Part shown: one piece after another, positions 6,405-12,515 of the stretch
How positions within the stretch are numbered: position 1 is the stretch's first letter
Layout of the letters: every line of letters begins with the position of its first letter
Source: Bdellovibrionales bacterium
Lineage (GTDB): Bacteria; Bdellovibrionota; Bdellovibrionia; Bdellovibrionales; JAMPXM01
Length of the DNA stretch: 12,515 bases
Reading direction: 5' to 3'
Assembly (NCBI GenBank): GCA_005792225.1
Contig: SXSP01000033.1
Span: 1-12,515, forward strand
The notes under the pieces: model-generated
Database searches by the model: none
Seen by the model: only the letters and a program-made list of their open reading frames with translations
Told to the model about the DNA's origin: nothing
Made by a program: the position numbers and the translations under genes

Positions 6405-6429
6405 TATTTCCTCCAAGGAAACAATAATG
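6402..6429. promoter_or_regulatory. Candidate LysR operator overlapping the regulator's start codon
   Basis: A 28-base dyad has perfect 7-bp arms CATTATT (6402-6408) and AATAATG (6423-6429) with inner TCC/GGA matching on the same axis. A second, offset palindrome TTTCC-N5-GGAAA (6407-6421) contains the T-N11-A spacing typical of LysR-type boxes (T6408, A6420). Both cover the start codon (6404-6402) and the GGAGG ribosome site (6414-6410) of the regulator gene. A possible minus-strand -10, TAGAAT, lies at 6449-6444. The symmetry is observed; operator function is inferred. Part of the inner symmetry is the Shine-Dalgarno itself, so some of it may be coincidental. Confidence 0.45.
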
Positions 6430-6504
6430 TTCCTGATCACGGGATTCTACTTCTTTCGGCCCAGCGGTATTTCACCTGAAACCTTTTCCACAAGGAGAAA
6501 TTCC

Positions 6505-7302
6505 GTGCGCCGTTTAATAAGTTGTTTTGTCACACTGGTTTGTTTGAACACGCCGAACGCCGAGGCGAAGATCGTCGAGCAGGTCTCCATGGCCGAAGCT
6601 CTCGGAAGTGCGACACTCGAAACCCTCGTCATTTTAGATCTCGATAGTACCGTGATTGAAACGAGTCAGATGCTCGGTTCCGATTCGTTCTTTCAATACT
6701 TACTAGAGCTCGCTCACGCGCGCGGGAAGGATCGCGCCGACGCTCTTCAGTGGGCGCTCGCGGAAAATTCCAAAGTTCAGCCCTATTCTCCCGTTCACAC
6801 GGTCGAATCTGAAACACCAGCATTGATTCGAAGACTCCAAGTTGCCGGGATCAAGGTGATTGCGCTCACGGCGCGTCCTGGCGATTGGGCCACGCCGACC
6901 CTTGCTCAATTAAAAAGCGTCGGAGTCGATTTTACGCCGACAGCGATCGGTGGCCACTGGGGACATTATCCAGAAGCCGGTCGATTTGAGGCAGGGGTCT
7001 TTTTCGTCGATGGAGGTGTTCAGAAGGGGCCCGCGTTGTTGACGTTTCTCTCGGCGATCGGATTTCGCCCGGTCCAAGTCCTCTTCGTTGATGATAAAGC
7101 CAAAAACGTTGAGTCGGTCGATCAATCCCTCAGATCTGTGGGTGTCCCCGCTCTCAACGTACGCTACGGGGGAGCCGATGGGTCGATCGCTCGCTTTCGA
7201 CCAGAGATCGCCGACTGCCAATGGTCCGTCTATAAAAGGTATCACGTCTTTATCTCTGATGAAGCGGCTGAAAATGCCATCGAATACGGAAAATGCTCTT
7301 AG
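6505..7302 (+). CDS. Exported HAD-like protein, DUF2608 type
   Basis: A 265-residue protein of the haloacid dehalogenase-like fold. I choose the GTG at 6505: AAGGAG is seven bases upstream and it opens a textbook signal peptide (RRLISCFVTLVCL, cleavage after AEA at 19-21). An in-frame ATG at 6427 also has a weak AAGGA before it, but it would leave only 22 bases between divergent start codons and bury the signal peptide. HAD motif I is L44-D45-L46-D47-S48-T49, with the nucleophile and acid aspartates in place. Motif II is likely IALTARPG, and motif IV LFVDDKAKNVESV supplies the metal-binding aspartates. The sequence following motif I, with QMLGSD, fits DUF2608 as I remember it. It is probably a periplasmic phosphohydrolase with unknown substrate. 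It is likely co-regulated by the divergent LysR protein, and its stop codon overlaps the convergent ATPase gene by four bases. Confidence 0.8.
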   Translation: MRRLISCFVTLVCLNTPNAEAKIVEQVSMAEALGSATLETLVILDLDSTVIETSQMLGSDSFFQYLLELAHARGKDRADALQWALAENSKVQPYSPVHTVESETPALIRRLQVAGIKVIALTARPGDWATPTLAQLKSVGVDFTPTAIGGHWGHYPEAGRFEAGVFFVDGGVQKGPALLTFLSAIGFRPVQVLFVDDKAKNVESVDQSLRSVGVPALNVRYGGADGSIARFRPEIADCQWSVYKRYHVFISDEAAENAIEYGKCS

Positions 7303-8252
7303 GCTTCGTACTCAAGAGCAACGCTCTTTCCGATTTCGATTTTCTCGGGCGCAAAGAAGCGAATCTTTTCGGCGTAATCGGGATTTTCTGCCCAGTATTC
7401 GTATTCGTTTCCCAGATAGATTCTAGAAACGATCTTAGATTCTCCCACGGCGCCAGTGGCAACCCGCCAGCGTCGGGGCAAGAGCGTACGGCTCGCGCCG
7501 CGGACCTGCATTGTCTGCCCTCCCGAAATGAAGGACGCGACAAAAGCCGTCGGAGGATTTTGATAGAGCGATTCCGGAGACCCTTCCGCTTCGATCTTTC
7601 CTCCCTCGAGAACGATGATTCGATCCGAGAGCGAGAGAGCCTCACGGCGATCGTGAGTCACGAGAATGGTCGTAAGTTTCAATTCTTGTTGAAGCCTACG
7701 GATCTCCGCGCCGAGTTCTTCTCTTAAAACCGCATCGAGGTTGCTGAGGGGTTCATCGAGGAGGAGGGCGCGAGGTGACATCGCGAGCGCACGCGCGAGG
7801 GCCACTCGCTGTTGCTGTCCACCGGAGAGTTCGTGCGGATACCTCAACTCGTAGGGCTTGAGCCGGACGAGATCGAGGGCCGCGCGCACAAGACGCGAGA
7901 TCTCCGTTGGTGACTTGCGCTCCAAGCGGTTCACGCGAAATGGAAACGCGACGTTTTCGAAGACGGTCATGTGCGGCCAAACAGCGTAATTTTGGAAAAC
8001 CATTCCGAGCTGACGTTTTTCCGGAGGAACGAAGTCAGTTTGGCTTGAGAGCTTGTCTCGTCCCATGGTGAGTTCGCCGGCGTCGGGACGCTCCAGGCCC
8101 GCGATACATCGGAGTATCGTTGTCTTTCCTGAGCCTGAAGGTCCGAGGAGCGAAACGAACTCCCCTTCCGCCACCGAGAGGTCGATGCCCTTGAGGATCT
8201 CGGTTCGACCGTAGTTCTTTTTTAAACCTTTTATGTTGAACGTCGCCATCAT
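7299..8252 (-). CDS. ABC importer ATP-binding protein (FbpC/AfuC/PotA class)
   Basis: A 317-residue ATPase that would power import by the adjacent permease at the inner face of the inner membrane. Every nucleotide-binding element is intact: Walker A GPSGSGKT (37-44), Q-loop Q87, signature LSGGQ (142-146), Walker B LLLDEP (163-168), D-loop SNLDA (170-174) and switch H200. Residues about 245-317 form a C-terminal extension consistent with a TOBE-type regulatory domain, as in iron(III), polyamine and sugar-phosphate importers of this class. Two adjacent ATGs (8252 and 8249) are possible starts; GAGGA overlapping the permease stop TGA provides the ribosome site, implying translational coupling. 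It is the last gene of a five-gene minus-strand run. No terminator hairpin is visible at its end, where it overlaps the convergent DUF2608-like gene by four bases. Confidence 0.93.
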   Translation of the reverse strand: MMATFNIKGLKKNYGRTEILKGIDLSVAEGEFVSLLGPSGSGKTTILRCIAGLERPDAGELTMGRDKLSSQTDFVPPEKRQLGMVFQNYAVWPHMTVFENVAFPFRVNRLERKSPTEISRLVRAALDLVRLKPYELRYPHELSGGQQQRVALARALAMSPRALLLDEPLSNLDAVLREELGAEIRRLQQELKLTTILVTHDRREALSLSDRIIVLEGGKIEAEGSPESLYQNPPTAFVASFISGGQTMQVRGASRTLLPRRWRVATGAVGESKIVSRIYLGNEYEYWAENPDYAEKIRFFAPEKIEIGKSVALEYEA

Positions 8253-8260
8253 CGGGGTCC

Positions 8261-9904
8261 TCAGTAACCAAGTCGGCCATTGGTTAGCCGAACGGTAAGT
8301 TCATTGAGAAGGAGTACGGTGCCGACAAGAAGGATCGAAAGGGCCGCGGCCGAACTCTGGTCAGCATAGTCTTGAAGGTCAAAGAGAAGCGTTCCAACGG
8401 AATGATATTGGGGGCTCACCAAGAAGACGGACATCGTGAGCTCCCCCAAGATCGGAACGAGAACCAAGAAGAACCCTCCGATCAGTTCGGGTCGGAGGAT
8501 GGGAAGAAGGATCCGGCGCCAAGTTTCGGAACGTGACGCCCCACTCAGCCTCGCCGCTTCGACGAGCGATCCGGAAATGCTGTCGAGACCCGCCCTCAGG
8601 GGTTGAAAAGCGAGATTCATGTGCTTCACCATAAAGGCGGCGACCACAATCCAAGCCGTGTTGTAGAGATTGATCCCGAATCGGCCCGACAACACCATGA
8701 TGAGTCCCAACGCGATCACGGCCCCGGGAGTGGAGCTCGCGAGGAGAAAGGTGAGTTCGCTCGACCTCACGGCCCATTTCGACTCACGGAAAGTCATGAG
8801 AAGAAGGAGCGAGAGCACGAGAATCAAGAGGGCGCTCAAGGGACCATAAATGAAAGTTCCCGTGAGTGCGGAATGGGTCTCGGGCAACTCTAAAAGCACG
8901 TACCGGTAGGTTAAGAAGTTGAGTTCGCTCAAGCACGCCAAGCCATTTGCCTGAAGACATCCACGAGGCACGAGGGTGGATGCGAAAAGCATTGAGAGCG
9001 GCGCAAGCCAGGCGAAAAGATGGTAGGTCGCAAACGCGAATTGAAAGAAAACCCAACTCCGCCCCTGAGGCTCTTCCACGCGTACGCGGGATGCTTTGGC
9101 GGAGATGGTTTCGTACTTTTTTCCGCCGCGATGAGCGAGGGCGAGAATAAGAAGCGTGGGAAGTACGAGCGCGAAGAGCACGAGGCCGTAACTTGCGGCT
9201 TGCGGAAAACCATCGAGGCCACCCAGTTGAATGGACTGATAGATCCTGTAGCTGAGTGTATATGCCCTCTCAGGTGCGCCGATCCACGCCGGAATGGCAA
9301 ACGCCGCGATGTTGAGCGCAAAGCAGAGAGCTAGAGCACCCCAGATCGATGGCGAAACGAGCGGCAGGTCAATCTTAAGAAAAATCCGGATCGCGCCGGC
9401 GCCGCTCAGTCGAGCGGCTTCGCGAAGGCTAGAATCGATTCGCCTCAGACGGTCTTCGAAAATCAAAAAGGCAATCGGCATGTGGGAGACGGCGAAGAGA
9501 ACGATGAGTCCCCAAGTTCCGTAAAGTCCAAAGGGAAATTTCACGAAGGAATTGAGGAGACCCGTACCCGGGTTCCACGCGATGACGTAGGCCGTGGCGA
9601 GAACAAAATTCGGGATCAGAAACGGGATAAGAAGAACAAGTCTCGCGACACGCTTCGCCCGCCATGAATAAAGCGCAAAGGTCCTTGCGAAAAAGAGCGC
9701 GAAGAAAACGGAAAGACCACTCCCCGCCCCGGCCGTAACGAGCGTCGTCATCAGCGAGGTGGTGAAGGTTTTTTTCTGAAGCGTCTCTTGTAAGACGACG
9801 TTGTCAACTCGGGAGAGTAGGGCCACGATCGGCGCGAGGAACACGACACCGATCACGAGCGCCGCAACAAAAATCCAAGCTCGGCCGACAGAGGATCTCT
9901 TCAT
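8261..9904 (-). CDS. ABC importer permease, fused two-domain (FbpB/AfuB class)
   Basis: A 547-residue inner-membrane protein formed of two homologous permease halves. Each half has about six hydrophobic helices and an EAA cytoplasmic loop that docks the ATPase: EAARLSGAGAIRIFLKIDLP (162-181) in the first half and EAARLSGASRSETWRRILLP (449-468) in the second. The hydrophilic connector around 260-282 separates them. This fused arrangement and length are typical of the iron(III)/AfuB/SfuB group, which also includes importers of phosphorylated sugars and aminoethylphosphonate, so the family does not fix the substrate. Its ATG overlaps the TGA of the binding-protein gene by four bases (ATGA), indicating tight translational coupling. 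Eight bases separate it from the ATPase gene downstream. Confidence 0.93.
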   Translation of the reverse strand: MKRSSVGRAWIFVAALVIGVVFLAPIVALLSRVDNVVLQETLQKKTFTTSLMTTLVTAGAGSGLSVFFALFFARTFALYSWRAKRVARLVLLIPFLIPNFVLATAYVIAWNPGTGLLNSFVKFPFGLYGTWGLIVLFAVSHMPIAFLIFEDRLRRIDSSLREAARLSGAGAIRIFLKIDLPLVSPSIWGALALCFALNIAAFAIPAWIGAPERAYTLSYRIYQSIQLGGLDGFPQAASYGLVLFALVLPTLLILALAHRGGKKYETISAKASRVRVEEPQGRSWVFFQFAFATYHLFAWLAPLSMLFASTLVPRGCLQANGLACLSELNFLTYRYVLLELPETHSALTGTFIYGPLSALLILVLSLLLLMTFRESKWAVRSSELTFLLASSTPGAVIALGLIMVLSGRFGINLYNTAWIVVAAFMVKHMNLAFQPLRAGLDSISGSLVEAARLSGASRSETWRRILLPILRPELIGGFFLVLVPILGELTMSVFLVSPQYHSVGTLLFDLQDYADQSSAAALSILLVGTVLLLNELTVRLTNGRLGY

Positions 9905-10827
9905 TCGAGAACGAGTTCCGCGAATTTCGCCTTGATGGTTTTGGCTGCGTCACCCGTTTTCCGAATGATCTCGGGTGTCCAGGCTTTGGAGTTTTTCGTG
10001 ACTTCCGCGAAGGACTTGGCCCCTTCAGGAGGCGGCAGCGATTTATCTACGCTGTACATAAAGCCATTGAGAAGAAGCTTTTGAGCTTCCTTTGTCAGGA
10101 GGAAATCGGCGAACTTCTTCGCACCCTCTTTGTTCTTTGTGGACTTTAAAATCAACTGAACACTGGGCACGGGAACCGCGCCGTCGGTCGGGTAAATAAT
10201 CTCGATTGGACTCCCCTTCTTGATCGCGGCGAGGGCATTTTCAAGAAGTGTAACGCCGATCTTTTTTTCGCCCGACTCCACTTTCTGGATCGCGACGCTG
10301 TTTCCGCCGTTTGCGGCGAGAGCATTCTTTCCGAGTCGATCAAAGAAGTCCCAGCCGTATTTTTCGCTTAGGTAGCCGACCGTTGCGAAGACGGTGCCTG
10401 ACTCTAGGGGGCTACCCATTTGCACCTGATTTTTAAATTGAGGCTGCGTGAGATCGCTAAATGCCTGAGGTCGCGCGGCCGCGGGAACGTTTTTGTTCAC
10501 GATCATAACCATGAGTGAATGATAGTTCGCACGCGGTGGCGCCTCAAGGAGCCCCCTTCCCTCAAGATTGGCGCCGTAAAAGGGATCAGAAATCACGAGG
10601 ACGTCGGCCTGAGGTTTTTGAGCGGCGATCTCGGCCTCGAACTTGGCCTGGATCTTCTCGGAACCCGACTGGAAGATTTGAACTTTGTAGCCCGGGTTCT
10701 TGGCTTCAAAACCTTTTTGAATGGGCGTGACAAATTCTTTGTAGATGGACGTGTAGACCCAAATGTCTTGCGCGGCCTGCGCGCCTAAGGAGAAGACCAT
10801 GGCGATGGCGATGAGAAGAGAACGCAT
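9901..10827 (-). CDS. Periplasmic solute-binding protein of the FbpA/AfuA class; substrate uncertain
   Basis: A 308-residue periplasmic binding protein. The start at 10827 has GGGAG six bases upstream and opens a signal peptide (LLIAIAMVFSLGAQA, cleavage after AQA at 16-18). The mature sequence matches the COG1840-type binders: VYTSIYKEFVTPIQKGFE near the N-terminus, SGSEKIQAKFEAEIAAQKP, ADVLVISDPFYG, and IIYPTDGAVPVPSVQLILK at 210-228, followed by the usual KNKEGAKKFADFLLTKEAQ. Iron-binding FbpA proteins coordinate the metal with two neighbouring tyrosines; no YY pair occurs anywhere here, only a single Y212 in the hinge region. That weakens an iron assignment. Relatives in the same family bind sugar phosphates (AfuA) or aminoethylphosphonate. 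Genes for a GlpQ-type enzyme and a phytase-like enzyme lie immediately upstream, which favours a phosphorylated ligand by context. Confidence 0.9.
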   Translation of the reverse strand: MRSLLIAIAMVFSLGAQAAQDIWVYTSIYKEFVTPIQKGFEAKNPGYKVQIFQSGSEKIQAKFEAEIAAQKPQADVLVISDPFYGANLEGRGLLEAPPRANYHSLMVMIVNKNVPAAARPQAFSDLTQPQFKNQVQMGSPLESGTVFATVGYLSEKYGWDFFDRLGKNALAANGGNSVAIQKVESGEKKIGVTLLENALAAIKKGSPIEIIYPTDGAVPVPSVQLILKSTKNKEGAKKFADFLLTKEAQKLLLNGFMYSVDKSLPPPEGAKSFAEVTKNSKAWTPEIIRKTGDAAKTIKAKFAELVLE

Positions 10828-10839
10828 GAATGACTCCCT

Positions 10840-11892
10840 TTATTTCTTTTGTCGACTAGCTTGGTACTTCTCGCGCGCCCGAACCGCGTGATCGGGAAAG
10901 TCGGAGAAGAGGCCGTCGATTCCTAGCGCGAAGAACTGTAAATACTCGGCTTCAGGATTTTCTTTGTAAGCTCTGTTTAAATAAGCCTTGTCGCTACGGA
11001 AAGTGTACGGATGCACTTTCAATCCCGCCGCGTGAGCGTCTTGAACAACGGATGTCGGCTCTTGAAGTGAGCCGAGCAGAGATTCCGGAAGAATCAGCCG
11101 CTTGTAGGGTCCAATCCCGTAAATCGTTTGACCGAGTTCGCGCAGGCTCTCGGGCTTCAGAAGATCGCCGTAGGTCCGTCTATCTTTATTCTTCACGAAG
11201 TCGTACGGCCGCTCTCCTCGCTCATCGAGGAGAAAGATCAGGCGAACAGGCGAAAGCTTTTTTAATGCAAAGAGGTTCGTTAGCTCAAACGACTGAATAA
11301 AGACGGGAGCATCCGTTCGGTTCAGACCCTTCGATGCGAGCGCTTTGACGATCGCGGGCTCCAAGAGAAGTTTCTCGTCGGCAAAGTATGTTGGGTGCTT
11401 CGTTTCGGCGTAAACGCCAATCGGGCGACCCTTCTCTTTTGATTTTCTGACGGCGAGATCCAGGACTTCCTCGAAGGTCGGAACTTCGTACTTGCCGTTG
11501 TAACTTTGATCGCGCGTAGCGAGTCGCTCGCGGGCGCGAAGCGTTTTGATCTCGGTTATGGTGAAGTCTTCAGAGAACCAACCGCGAATTTGTTTTCCGT
11601 CGATCGTCTTGGTCTTTTTACGGTCGGGAAATTTTGCTTCAACATCGGTTGTGCCCGATATCTCGTTTTCGTGGCGCGCGATCAGCACGCCATCTTTCGT
11701 CATCACGAGATCGGGCTCGATGTAATCAGCCCCTTGCTCGATCGCGAGCTCATAGGACGCCAATGTGTGCTCGGGGCGGTACCCTGAGGCCCCCCGGTGG
11801 CCAACGATGAGGATGGAGGGATCATTCACCTTGAGTTCGGCCGGATTTGCGAGGGCGCCGCCGACGAGAAGAAGCAAAATCGAGAGTTTCAT
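10840..11892 (-). CDS. glpQ: Periplasmic glycerophosphodiester phosphodiesterase, GlpQ type
   Basis: A 350-residue enzyme expected to hydrolyse glycerophosphodiesters from phospholipid head groups to sn-glycerol 3-phosphate plus an alcohol. The signal peptide (MKLSILLLLVGGALA) places it in the periplasm. Key features of the GDPD TIM-barrel are present: H32-R33-G34-A35-S36-G37, PEHT (40-43), the metal ligands E59 and D61 in EPDLVMTKDG, H74 in ARHE as second catalytic histidine, VPTFEE (137-142), and E163 in YAETKHP. The TTDVEAKFPDRKK insertion after H74 is like that of E. coli GlpQ, which supports the periplasmic GlpQ subgroup rather than cytosolic UgpQ. GAGGA overlapping the upstream gene's TGA acts as ribosome site, with a slightly long spacing. 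Twelve bases separate it from the genes on either side, so it is in the importer operon. Confidence 0.92.
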   Translation of the reverse strand: MKLSILLLLVGGALANPAELKVNDPSILIVGHRGASGYRPEHTLASYELAIEQGADYIEPDLVMTKDGVLIARHENEISGTTDVEAKFPDRKKTKTIDGKQIRGWFSEDFTITEIKTLRARERLATRDQSYNGKYEVPTFEEVLDLAVRKSKEKGRPIGVYAETKHPTYFADEKLLLEPAIVKALASKGLNRTDAPVFIQSFELTNLFALKKLSPVRLIFLLDERGERPYDFVKNKDRRTYGDLLKPESLRELGQTIYGIGPYKRLILPESLLGSLQEPTSVVQDAHAAGLKVHPYTFRSDKAYLNRAYKENPEAEYLQFFALGIDGLFSDFPDHAVRAREKYQASRQKK

Positions 11893-11904
11893 TTTGAGTT
11901 TTCC

Positions 11905-12515
11905 TCAGTTCGGAAGTCTTACGATCATGAGGTAGATCGGCCGATCGCTGAAGTCATTATCGTTTACGATGGCTAATGTCTTTTCGTCGATGACCGCGAG
12001 GCCTTCAGCCTTGTCTGAGGAACGGAGTCCTAGCTCAACCAGATCTGCGACGAACTCTTTCTTAACTGGCAGCAGGCAGTTTTCGACCTCAGCTTTCGTC
12101 CGCTCCGTCGGGCAAAAGTCGGAGGCGTTCACTTTTCGTCCCGAAAGATTCAGGAGGTTCGTCGCTCCCCTCGGATCGATGCGGTAAATTCGCCTGAAGG
12201 CATCATCTCCCGTGCTCGAGTTTTGTTCGATGACAAAGAACGTCCCGTCACCGGCAGCTGCGGCATCACCGATCTTGTCGATCTTTGACCAGCCTTTCGG
12301 CGTCGACTCGAAAGGGTAGATGTATTCTTCGAGGGCGCGTCCACTCGACTTCTCGACCCGAAGAATACGTGAGCTGTCGGCTTCATCCGTAAGTCCCGAT
12401 TGCAGGAACGCATAAACAGAATCACCAGAGACAGCGAGTCCCTCGTAGCCGCGATTGAGTTTCCTCTGTGCGAGATGCTTCGGCAGAATCGGTTGACCTA
12501 ATTTCGGGTTATCGC
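11905..12515 (-). CDS. Phytase-like esterase family protein (PF13449-like), C-terminal part cut by window edge
   Basis: The minus-strand frame is open from the TGA at 11907-11905 to the right edge, giving 202 visible residues. A GTG at 12132 lies in frame, but the sequence before it continues as clear protein, so the gene extends beyond the window. The visible part has beta-propeller-like repeats: an EGLAV at about 12444-12430, IGDAAAAGDGTFFVIEQNS, and near the C-terminus KAEGLAVIDEKTLAIVNDND, the EGLA plus NDND(F) pair I associate with the 'esterase-like activity of phytase' family. Two cysteines flank a short loop (FCPTERTKAEVENC). The family is named for similarity to a phytase but is poorly characterised, so phosphoesterase activity is not proven. 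It is the first visible gene of the operon; its stop codon overlaps the glpQ ribosome site. The N-terminus and promoter lie outside. Confidence 0.8.
   Translation of the reverse strand, partial: DNPKLGQPILPKHLAQRKLNRGYEGLAVSGDSVYAFLQSGLTDEADSSRILRVEKSSGRALEEYIYPFESTPKGWSKIDKIGDAAAAGDGTFFVIEQNSSTGDDAFRRIYRIDPRGATNLLNLSGRKVNASDFCPTERTKAEVENCLLPVKKEFVADLVELGLRSSDKAEGLAVIDEKTLAIVNDNDFSDRPIYLMIVRLPN

Noticed and set aside
6427..6504. ATG 6427 as start of the DUF2608-like protein
   Set aside because: Its AAGGA is largely a by-product of the dyad symmetry, and the added residues would precede a textbook signal peptide that starts at GTG 6505 with its own AAGGAG. Not fully excluded.
11905..12132. 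A 75-residue gene starting at GTG 12132
   Set aside because: The same frame stays open to the right edge and reads as phytase-like protein before the GTG, so this is only the tail of a larger gene.

Overview
The window looks like a chromosomal segment of a Gram-negative bacterium. The secreted-protein content (Sec signal peptides, one lipobox, one outer-membrane beta-barrel) and the mix of families (DUF6662-like barrel, DUF2608-like HAD protein, cysteine-rich small exported proteins) suggest a free-living proteobacterial or Bdellovibrionota-type organism. That placement is inference from protein resemblance only; no rRNA or other marker gene is present. Genes are tightly packed, no gene-free stretch exceeds about 160 bases, and I see no mobile element, CRISPR array, tRNA or rRNA.

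Left part (1-5324). The 3' end of an HNH-endonuclease gene enters from the left edge. Then come a two-gene cluster of exported proteins (a SH3-like protein with a Lys/Pro/Glu/Ala linker, and a small unknown protein) and a convergent small exported protein whose stop codon abuts the previous one. A DUF6662-like outer-membrane barrel and a divergent secreted PAP2 phosphatase follow, then a lipoprotein. The lipoprotein has a minus-strand terminator and a 5' leader that could fold into two mutually exclusive hairpins, one of which hides the ribosome binding site.

Middle (5481-7302). A LysR-type regulator faces a secreted HAD-like DUF2608 protein. A near-perfect dyad covers the regulator's own start codon and ribosome binding site, which suggests autorepression and possibly shared control of the divergent gene.

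Right part (7299-12515). Five minus-strand genes are spaced like one operon, in transcription order: a phytase-like esterase (cut by the right edge), a GlpQ-type glycerophosphodiester phosphodiesterase, a periplasmic binding protein of the FbpA/AfuA class, a fused two-domain permease and an ATPase. The importer would be called an iron(III) transporter by family. However, the binding protein has no adjacent tyrosine pair and sits behind two predicted phosphoester hydrolases, so uptake of a phosphorylated product such as glycerol 3-phosphate or a sugar phosphate is a credible alternative. This operon is the most interesting functional hypothesis in the window.
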